64,000 bases of DNA. Source: Bacteroidales bacterium. Its GTDB lineage: Bacteria > Bacteroidota > Bacteroidia > Bacteroidales > UBA932. Below the pieces are notes generated by a model. It saw nothing but the letters and a program-made list of their open reading frames with translations. It was not told the origin of the DNA and ran no database searches. This document shows positions 58,538-64,000 of this stretch, in pieces. The stretch covers positions 37,769 to 101,768 of the forward strand of contig JAEEIJ010000058.1 in assembly GCA_016281315.1 (NCBI GenBank). Reading direction: 5' to 3'. Position numbers and translations under genes: made by a program. Positions within the stretch are counted from its first letter, which is position 1; the number at the start of each line of letters is the position of its first letter.

Positions 58538-59231
58538 ACTCTATCTCATCCCCACGCCCCTCGGGGAAGGGAACCCGGCCGATGTCCTCCCGGCACCGGT
58601 CCTCGCGCTCCTTCCCACCCTGGACCGCTTCGTGGTGGAGGAAGTGCGCACGGCGCGCCGATTCCTGTCGCAGGCGGGGCTGAAAGGGCACATCGAGGGC
58701 CTGACCTTCCGCGAGCTGAACGAGCACACGGCTCCCGCCGAAGTGGAGTCGCTCCTGGAGCTGTTCGAGGGGGACCATTCGGTGGGCCTGCTCTCCGAAG
58801 CGGGGCTTCCTGCGGTGGCCGATCCCGGCGCGCAGCTGGTGGCGCTCTGCCACAGGCACGGCATCGAAGTGGTGCCGCTGGTGGGTCCGTCCTCGCTGAT
58901 GCTGGCCCTGATGGCCTCCGGCCTCAACGGCCAGTCCTTCGCCTTCGCGGGCTACATCCCCGCCAAGACGGACGAGCGCCGGGCGGCGCTCCGCGCGCTG
59001 GAGAAACGCTCCGCCGCCGCGCACCAGACGCAGATCCTCATCGAAACGCCCTACCGGAACGACGCCCTTTTCTCCGATATGCTGCAGTGCCTCTCGGGCA
59101 ACACGCAGCTGTGCGTCGCCGCGAACCTCACCTGTCCCGACCAATTCATCTGCACCCGCCGCATCTCCGCCTGGAAGGCCCGTCCGGTCACCATCGGCAA
59201 GCGTCCCTGCGTATTCCTGATTCTCGTATGA
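58527..59231 (+). CDS. RsmI-like tetrapyrrole-methylase-fold SAM methyltransferase
   Basis: A 234-residue enzyme of the family that includes RsmI, which 2'-O-methylates C1402 of 16S rRNA. Visible blocks: LYLIPTPLGEGNP (family LYLVATPIGN), the RTARRFLS region, GLLSEAGLPAVADPGAQLVALCHRHGIEVVPLVGPSS (SAM loop), GYIPAKTDERRAALR, and ILIETPYRNDALFSDM. It is about 50 residues shorter than E. coli RsmI and lacks its C-terminal domain, as in the second, unassigned paralogue of many Bacteroidetes; the exact target is therefore uncertain. ATG 58527 is preferred to 58509 because it begins at the conserved strand. It overlaps tamB by 11 nt and mtaB by 4 nt. Confidence 0.75.
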   Translation: MSSKLYLIPTPLGEGNPADVLPAPVLALLPTLDRFVVEEVRTARRFLSQAGLKGHIEGLTFRELNEHTAPAEVESLLELFEGDHSVGLLSEAGLPAVADPGAQLVALCHRHGIEVVPLVGPSSLMLALMASGLNGQSFAFAGYIPAKTDERRAALRALEKRSAAAHQTQILIETPYRNDALFSDMLQCLSGNTQLCVAANLTCPDQFICTRRISAWKARPVTIGKRPCVFLILV

Positions 59232-60595
59232 AGATTGCCTTCGCCACCCTCGGCTGCAAGCTGAACTACGCCGAAACCTCCACTTACGAGCGGGGGCTGC
59301 GCGCGGCAGGCTGGGAGGTGGTATCCTGGGCCGTCAAGGCCGATGTCTATCTGCTGAATACCTGCGCCGTCACGGAGACGGCCGAAAAGAAGTCACGGAA
59401 CCTCATCCGCCGCGCGCACCGCACGGCTCCCGATGCCCGCATCGCTGTCACGGGCTGCTACGCCCAGCTCCGCCCCGACGAAATCCAGGCCCTCCCGGGC
59501 GTCTGGAAAGTCTTTGGGGCCGATGAAAAGAGACAGATTGTTTCTGCTATTTCTGTCTTCCTGGAGACGGAGGAGGCTCGTGCCCCCGAATCGTCGCTTC
59601 GCGACCCCTCCCAAGAATCGCCGTGCTCTGCACGGCTCATTGGGCCCCTCCCTCTTACGCGGCCGAGGGTGGCCACGGATTCCGGGGCACAAGCCTCCTC
59701 CGCCTCCCCCGACAGTAACATCTTAGGCGCATATAGTACAGGCGAACGAACGCGCAGTTTCCTGAAGGTGCAGGACGGGTGCGACAACTTCTGTGCATAC
59801 TGCACGGTGCCGTATGCGCGGGGACGGAGCAGGAGCCTGCCGCTCTGCGAGGTGGTGCGGATGGCCCGGGAGATTGCCGGGCAAGGGGTGAAGGAAGTGG
59901 TGCTGACGGGGGTGAATACCGGGGATTACGGCCGCGGAACCGGAGAGTCCTTCCTGGACCTGCTGAAGGCGCTCAACGAGGTGGACGGAATTGAGCGCTT
60001 CCGGATTTCCTCCATCGAGCCGAACCTGATTACGCCCGAAATCGTGGACTGGATCGCCTCCGGGACCAAGTTCCAGCCGCATTTCCACATCCCGCTGCAG
60101 AGCGGGAGCGATGAGCTGCTGCGGCGCGTGGGTAGGCGCTACGACACCGCACTCTTCGCTTCGCGCATCGATTATATCCGGCAGGCCTTCGAGGCCCCCG
60201 GAAAACCCCTCGTCTTCTTCGGGATCGACGTCATCGTCGGCCTGCCGGGAGAAACCGAGGAACTGTTTGAAGAGACCTACCGTTTCCTGAAGGAGCGCAT
60301 CCGGCCGGCGTTCCTGCACGTGTTCCCCTACTCGCGGCGTCCCGGCACCCGGGCGGCCGGGTGGCCGGACCAGGTGGCGGAGCGGATCAAGGCCGAACGC
60401 GTGGCGCGTCTGGAGGCCCTTTCCGATGAGCTGCACGCGGGCTTCGTGGCCGCCAACAAGGGAATCCGCACCGGCGTGCTGTGGGAATCGGCCCAAAAGG
60501 GCGGGCTGATGGGCGGCTACACCGCCAACTACATCCGCCTGGAGCGTCCCTTCGACGCTTCGCGCATCAATCAACTGGAGGAGGTGACGCTATGA
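59228..60595 (+). CDS. mtaB: tRNA t6A37 methylthiotransferase MtaB, with repeat-derived linker
   Basis: A radical-SAM enzyme that converts t6A37 to ms2t6A37. The 455-residue protein has the N-terminal MTTase domain with cluster Cys at 10, 46 and 77 (TLGCKLNYAET, LLNTCAVTE, VTGCYAQL). The radical-SAM motif CDNFCAYC (Cys 185, 189, 192) lies in TRSFLKVQDGCDNFCAYCTVPYARGRSRS, then GVNTGDYG, the HIPLQSGSDELLRR block and a C-terminal TRAM-like part. Residues about 112-160, between the first two domains, are encoded by an inverted copy of structured element C and are low-complexity (ESSLRDPSQESPCSARLIGP). The frame is intact and all Cys are kept, so the enzyme is probably active. ATG 59228 overlaps the preceding stop. 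Confidence 0.9.
   Translation: MKIAFATLGCKLNYAETSTYERGLRAAGWEVVSWAVKADVYLLNTCAVTETAEKKSRNLIRRAHRTAPDARIAVTGCYAQLRPDEIQALPGVWKVFGADEKRQIVSAISVFLETEEARAPESSLRDPSQESPCSARLIGPLPLTRPRVATDSGAQASSASPDSNILGAYSTGERTRSFLKVQDGCDNFCAYCTVPYARGRSRSLPLCEVVRMAREIAGQGVKEVVLTGVNTGDYGRGTGESFLDLLKALNEVDGIERFRISSIEPNLITPEIVDWIASGTKFQPHFHIPLQSGSDELLRRVGRRYDTALFASRIDYIRQAFEAPGKPLVFFGIDVIVGLPGETEELFEETYRFLKERIRPAFLHVFPYSRRPGTRAAGWPDQVAERIKAERVARLEALSDELHAGFVAANKGIRTGVLWESAQKGGLMGGYTANYIRLERPFDASRINQLEEVTL
59563..59707 (-). repeat. Dispersed structured element C, copy 2 (inside mtaB, inverted)
   Basis: The minus strand repeats the core of 12666-12789: hairpin CGTGGCC-ACCCTC-GGCCGCG, GAGGGAGGGG, CCCAA...TTGGG around GCCGTGC-AGA-GCACGGC, the GATTCTTGGGAGGGG linker and GTCGC-GAA-GCGAC. 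Outer arms 59563-59592 and 59678-59707 are complementary at 27 of 30 positions but unrelated in sequence to the arms of copy 1, apart from the inner GATTC/GAATC. Two of the three mismatches would be G-U pairs on the minus strand, the same element strand on which copy 1 has its wobble. Confidence 0.85.
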
Positions 60596-61470
60596 CAAGG
60601 CTGACGTTTTTAGGGACCGGAACTTCGCAGGGCGTGCCGATTATCGGCTGCCAGTGCCCGGTGTGCCGGAGTGCGGACCCGAAGGACAAACGCCTGCGGG
60701 CGGCGGCGCTCGTGGAGCACGACGGCCTCACCCTCCTCATCGACGCCGGTCCGGACTTCCGCGCCCAGATGCTCTCGCACGATGTGCGTCACCTGGATGC
60801 CATCCTTCTCACCCACGCCCACAAGGACCATACGGGCGGACTGGACGACGTCCGTTCCTTTAATTATATAGACCGCAAAGCGGTGGAAATCTACTGCGAG
60901 GCGGCGGTGCTGCGTTCCCTCCGGAACGACTACGCCTACGCCTTCGCCGAACACAAATACCCCGGCGCGCCCGAGTGGCACGTCCACCTGATTGACCAGC
61001 GGCCTTTCCGCGTGGATTCATCGGCCCAAAGCGGCGAACTCGAATGGGTGCACGACAAAGGCTATTTCTACCGGATGCCGGACGGCAGCCTGCAGGCGCC
61101 GGACAACAGCATCCTCGAGGCCCCGCACGAGGCCCCCAACGTCATCCCCATCCGCGGGTTCCACGACCAGCTGCCCATCCTGGGCTTCCGGATCGGAAAC
61201 ATCGGCTACATCACCGATATGAGCCGCCTGCCGGAGGAGGAATTTTCCAAACTGGAAGGGCTGGAACACCTGACCCTCAACACCGTGGGCTACAAGCCCC
61301 ATCATTCGCATTTTTCGCTGGACGAAGCCATTGCCCTCGCCCGGCGGATCGGTGCCAGACATACCTGGCTCACGCATTTAAGCCACACCTTCCCGGTGCA
61401 CGCACAGTTCTGCGAGGAACTGCCTCCGGAGATCCAACCGGCCTGGGACGGACTCGTCATTGAAGATTAA
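60592..61470 (+). CDS. MBL-fold metallohydrolase (PhnP-like)
   Basis: A 292-residue metallo-beta-lactamase-fold hydrolase. It begins RLTFLGTGTSQGVPIIGCQCPVCRS, the PhnP/LipB-linked type opening with a Cys pair for structural zinc. The metal site is LTHAHKDHTGGLDDVR (HxHxDH), with further ligands near YITDMSRL and HHSHFSLDEA...LTHLSH. PhnP members act on cyclic phosphodiesters, but other relatives have unrelated substrates, so the activity is open. ATG 60592 overlaps the mtaB stop (ATGA). Confidence 0.83.
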   Translation: MTRLTFLGTGTSQGVPIIGCQCPVCRSADPKDKRLRAAALVEHDGLTLLIDAGPDFRAQMLSHDVRHLDAILLTHAHKDHTGGLDDVRSFNYIDRKAVEIYCEAAVLRSLRNDYAYAFAEHKYPGAPEWHVHLIDQRPFRVDSSAQSGELEWVHDKGYFYRMPDGSLQAPDNSILEAPHEAPNVIPIRGFHDQLPILGFRIGNIGYITDMSRLPEEEFSKLEGLEHLTLNTVGYKPHHSHFSLDEAIALARRIGARHTWLTHLSHTFPVHAQFCEELPPEIQPAWDGLVIED

Positions 61471-61488
61471 TAGACAAAATAAGTAATT

Positions 61489-62439
61489 ATGACACAAGAA
61501 GTAATGCAAACCATCGACAGCATTCAGGTGAGCCTGAATGCCGGCGGTATGAACACCATCAACATCATCCTTGCGTTCGTGATGTACGGCGTCGCCCTGG
61601 GCATCAAGCCGCACATCTTCGTGGAGGTGTTCAAAAAACCCAAGTCGGTGCTGCTGGGTATGCTGTGCCAGCTGGTGCTGCTGCCCGCCCTTACCTGCGG
61701 CCTGGCCATCCTCCTCACGGGCTGGATTTCGCCGATGATGGGCCTGGGTATGATCCTCGTGGCCGCCTGCCCGGGTGGCAACATCTCCAACTTTATGAGC
61801 TCGCTGGCCAAGGCCAACATCGAGCTCTCCGTGAGCCTCACGGCCATTTCCACGGCCCTGGCTGTGCTCCTCACCCCCTTTAACTTCTGGGCCTGGGGCA
61901 CGGTGTACCTGCATTCGGCCGGCGTGGCGGGCACCATCCCCACCCTGGTCATTCCCCTCTGGGACGTCTTCAAGACCATTTTCATCCTGCTGGGCATTCC
62001 GCTCCTGCTGGGCATCCTCACCAGCCACTACCTTCCCAAGGTGGCCGACGCCTTGAAAAAGCCCCTCCAGTGGCTCTCCATCGTCATTTTCATTGCGATG
62101 GTCGTGCTCTCGTTCAGCAGCAACATCGACGCCTTCCTGGTGAGCGTGAAATACATCTTCATCGTGGTGCTCATCCACAACCTGCTGGCGCTCTCCATCG
62201 GCTTCGGCGTGGGTACCGTCGGCAAGGTTCCCTTCCGCGACCGCCGCACCCTCACCATCGAGACCGGCATCCAGAACAGCGGCCTGGGTCTTGCGCTGAT
62301 GCTGGGCACTTCCCTCTTCGCCGGCTTCCCCGCCCACGGCGGAATGCTGGTAATCACCGCCTGGTGGGGCATCTGGCACATCATTTCCGGCCTCACGGTA
62401 GCCACCATCTTCAACCGCAGCAAACGAGCCGATGTCTAA
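61489..62439 (+). CDS. Bile acid:sodium symporter family (BASS) transporter
   Basis: A 316-residue inner-membrane protein with about nine or ten hydrophobic segments (for example INIILAFVMYGVALGI, LLGMLCQLVLLPALTCGLAILL, WLSIVIFIAMVVLSFS, YIFIVVLIHNLLALSIGFGVG). Family signatures are CPGGNISNFMSSLAKANIELSVSLTAIST (sodium-site region) and TIETGIQNSGLGLALM. BASS proteins carry bile acids, pantoate, pyruvate or other organic anions with Na+; the substrate is not predictable here. It follows the MBL gene after 18 nt and overlaps the next gene by 8 nt. Confidence 0.88.
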   Translation: MTQEVMQTIDSIQVSLNAGGMNTINIILAFVMYGVALGIKPHIFVEVFKKPKSVLLGMLCQLVLLPALTCGLAILLTGWISPMMGLGMILVAACPGGNISNFMSSLAKANIELSVSLTAISTALAVLLTPFNFWAWGTVYLHSAGVAGTIPTLVIPLWDVFKTIFILLGIPLLLGILTSHYLPKVADALKKPLQWLSIVIFIAMVVLSFSSNIDAFLVSVKYIFIVVLIHNLLALSIGFGVGTVGKVPFRDRRTLTIETGIQNSGLGLALMLGTSLFAGFPAHGGMLVITAWWGIWHIISGLTVATIFNRSKRADV

Positions 62440-63388
62440 GATCTGGGAACGCGACAGGAGGTACGCCTTCCTGCGCCCGTGGGTGGACGCCTGCACCCGG
62501 GCAAGCTACAGCCACCTGAAGGTGGAAGGCAGCCTCCCGAAAGAAGGGGCCGTCATCATCGCCCCCAACCACAGCAACACGCTGATGGATGCGCTGGTGG
62601 TCCTGGCCTCCCGGCGGGAGCAGACCGTCTTCGGGGCCCGGGCCGATATCTTCCGCAAGCCCACCGCCGCTATGGCGCTCCGCTTCCTGAAGATCCTGCC
62701 GATGGCCCGCGAACGGGACGGCGTGGGCACCATCCGCGACAGCATCTACGCCATCGACGAGATTGACGGGACGCTCGAAGCCGGCATCCCCTTCTGCCTC
62801 TTCGCGGAAGGGCGGCACCGCACCGAGCGGACCATCCTGCCGCTGCAGAAAGGCGTGGCGCGCATCGCGCTGCGCAGCGCCCGGCAGCGGCCCACCGTCA
62901 TCGTCCCCGCCGGCATCAACTACAGCGATTTCTTCCACTACCGGGGCCGATGCATCCTGCGCTATGGCAAGCCGCTGGACGTGAACGCCTTCCTGGAAGC
63001 GCACAGCGATGCGCCGGAAGGCGTGCAGATGCAGATTCTCCGCGAAGAACTGGGCACGCGCATCCAGGCGCTGGTGCTGCCGGACGGCCTGCCGCGCCCC
63101 TTCGGCTGGAGGATGTTGCTGCTGCCGCTCTGGCCCGCAGCGGCCGTCCTGAGCCTCCCGATGTGGGGCACGGCGGAGTTCATCTGCAACCGGGTGGTGG
63201 ACAGAGCCTTCCACAATACCGTCCGCTACGGCGTGCGGCTGGTTATGACGCCGGTGAACCTGCTCATCTGGGCGCTGGTGTTCTTCTTCACCCTGCCCTG
63301 GTGGCTCGCCGCCGCCCTCTGCGTGCTGTCGGTATTCAGTTACTCGATGTTCTACGACGCCTGGTGGCTGTTCCACCGGGGAAAGTGA
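62432..63388 (+). CDS. PlsC-like 1-acylglycerol-3-phosphate acyltransferase
   Basis: A 318-residue acyltransferase of glycerolipid synthesis. Motif I is NHSNTLMD (NHx4D, the catalytic pair), motif II lies in GARADIFRKPTAAMALRFLKILPMARERDG, and motif III is FAEGRHRTER (for FPEGTRS), followed by VIVPAGINYSD. The C-terminal third has two hydrophobic hairpins (MLLLPLWPAAAVLSLPMW and LLIWALVFFFTLPWWLAAALCVLSVF), suggesting membrane attachment. Close relatives may act on lysophospholipids other than lysophosphatidate. Last gene of the gdhA run. Confidence 0.82.
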   Translation: MSKIWERDRRYAFLRPWVDACTRASYSHLKVEGSLPKEGAVIIAPNHSNTLMDALVVLASRREQTVFGARADIFRKPTAAMALRFLKILPMARERDGVGTIRDSIYAIDEIDGTLEAGIPFCLFAEGRHRTERTILPLQKGVARIALRSARQRPTVIVPAGINYSDFFHYRGRCILRYGKPLDVNAFLEAHSDAPEGVQMQILREELGTRIQALVLPDGLPRPFGWRMLLLPLWPAAAVLSLPMWGTAEFICNRVVDRAFHNTVRYGVRLVMTPVNLLIWALVFFFTLPWWLAAALCVLSVFSYSMFYDAWWLFHRGK

Positions 63389-63389
63389 T

Positions 63390-63420
63390 TTTGAAAAGAA
63401 ACAATTATTTTGTATATTTG
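63390..63420 (+). promoter_or_regulatory. Consensus promoter of pckA
   Basis: TTTG at 63390-63393, 19 nt, then TATATTTG at 63413-63420: a full match to the Bacteroidetes consensus. It directly follows the acyltransferase stop, so pckA is independently transcribed with a leader of about 30 nt. Confidence 0.82.
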
Positions 63421-63456
63421 TGCATTGGATAATTCATTAAAAAACTTATATCTTAT

Positions 63457-64000
63457 ATGGCAAACATCAATCTCAAAAAGTACGGCATTTCGGGCGTGAA
63501 GGAAATCCTTTACAACCCCACGTATGAGGTTTTGTACAACGAAGAGACCAAACCCGGTCTCGAAGGTTTCGACAAAGGCCAGGTGACGGAACTGGGCGCC
63601 ATCAACGTGATGACGGGCGTCTATACCGGCCGCAGCCCCAAGGACAAATACATCGTCTACGACAACACCACCAAGGAAGGCAAACCCGGCGAAATCTGGT
63701 GGACCACCGAGGGCTACCCGAACGACAACCACAAGATGAGCGTGAGCACCTGGAAGGCTGTGAAGAAGCTGGCCCAGAAGCAGCTCAGCGGCAAGCGCCT
63801 GTTCGTGGTGGACGGTTTCTGCGGCACGCACGCGGACACCCGTATGAAGGTGCGCTTCATTATGGAAGTCGCATGGCAGGCGCATTTCATCAAAAACATG
63901 TTCATCGTGCCGTCAGAGGAAGAACTGGCGGAGTTCACCCCGGACTTTGTCGTATACAATGCCTCCAAGGCTAAGGTGGAAAACTATAAGGAACTCGGCC
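63457..64000 (+). CDS. pckA: Phosphoenolpyruvate carboxykinase (ATP), N-terminal part
   Basis: Interconverts oxaloacetate and phosphoenolpyruvate with ATP/ADP; in Bacteroidales it fixes CO2 toward succinate. The 181 visible codons contain the opening [20 protein letters not shown], the substrate-site block [16 protein letters not shown], and [20 protein letters not shown]. The kinase P-loop and catalytic lysine lie beyond the window. The gene starts 69 nt after the acyltransferase stop behind a strong promoter. Confidence 0.93.
   Translation, partial: MANINLKKYGISGVKEILYNPTYEVLYNEETKPGLEGFDKGQVTELGAINVMTGVYTGRSPKDKYIVYDNTTKEGKPGEIWWTTEGYPNDNHKMSVSTWKAVKKLAQKQLSGKRLFVVDGFCGTHADTRMKVRFIMEVAWQAHFIKNMFIVPSEEELAEFTPDFVVYNASKAKVENYKELG

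Overview
This window looks like chromosome from an uncultured gut-type member of the Bacteroidales. Three things point there. Promoters repeatedly match the Bacteroidetes -33/-7 form (TTG or TTTG, 19-20 nt, TAnnTTTG) and starts lack Shine-Dalgarno sequences. There is a complete SusC/SusD locus with a FecR-type anti-sigma factor and an ECF sigma factor. There are also surface lipoproteins with GLUG, fimbrillin-like and beta-helix regions. Housekeeping genes are GC-rich with strong GAC/GCC codon preference; the surface-protein block (about 16.9-39.5 kb) is visibly poorer in GC. No integrase, transposase, phage gene, CRISPR or rRNA was seen.

Layout. 1-9.1 kb, minus strand: gyrB, pgpH and tig (partial), preceded in genome order by a TPR lipoprotein/outer-membrane barrel pair. 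9.2-10.5 kb, plus: an FtsE-like ATPase and nth. 10.5-12.8 kb: repeat-rich DNA around and inside a THUMP-like methyltransferase gene. 12.8-16.9 kb: a phosphohexomutase, a barrel protein, lpxB and tRNA-Ala(CGC). 16.9-25.8 kb, minus: one operon fecR-susC-susD-PKD/propeller lipoprotein-GDPD lipoprotein-ECF sigma. 25.9-28.5 kb, minus: surE, gap and a small barrel. 28.7-38.4 kb, minus: a surface operon of two tiny peptides and three giant lipoproteins (beta-helix, GLUG-GDPD, GLUG-SGNH). 38.5-46.3 kb, plus: rhuM-fic, rnhA, pdxA, a WYL regulator, an S9 peptidase and recG. 46.3-47.1 kb: a second repeat cluster. 47.1-64 kb, plus: a tightly packed run from gdhA through a pyruvate/PEP-binding receiver protein, a COG2509 oxidoreductase, tsaD, tamB, an RsmI-like gene, mtaB, an MBL hydrolase, a BASS transporter and an acyltransferase, then pckA (partial).

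The most unusual feature is a set of dispersed, structured, non-coding repeats. (1) Arrays of the palindrome GGACC(A/T)GGTCC occur at 11557-11710 and 46588-46741. They share the same spacing (22, 24, 51, 24, 22), and in each array a changed motif is matched by a complementary change in its partner. (2) A roughly 125-145 bp multi-hairpin element occurs at 12666-12789, as the apparent 5' leader of the phosphohexomutase gene, and inverted at 59563-59707 inside mtaB. Its stems covary and its outer arms are specific to each locus. (3) A roughly 200 bp element occurs at 10711-10940 and 46325-46555, again with covarying stems. Copies of (1) and (2) lie in frame inside protein genes at domain linkers, which resembles Rickettsia palindromic elements. 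A 7-mer, GGCCGAT, is also strongly overrepresented.

Functional themes. Two glycerophosphodiesterases and an SGNH hydrolase, carried on surface lipoproteins, suggest extracellular use of phospholipid-derived glycerophosphodiesters (inference). TsaD and MtaB act in sequence on tRNA position 37 (t6A to ms2t6A). LpxB, TamB and several barrels serve the outer membrane.
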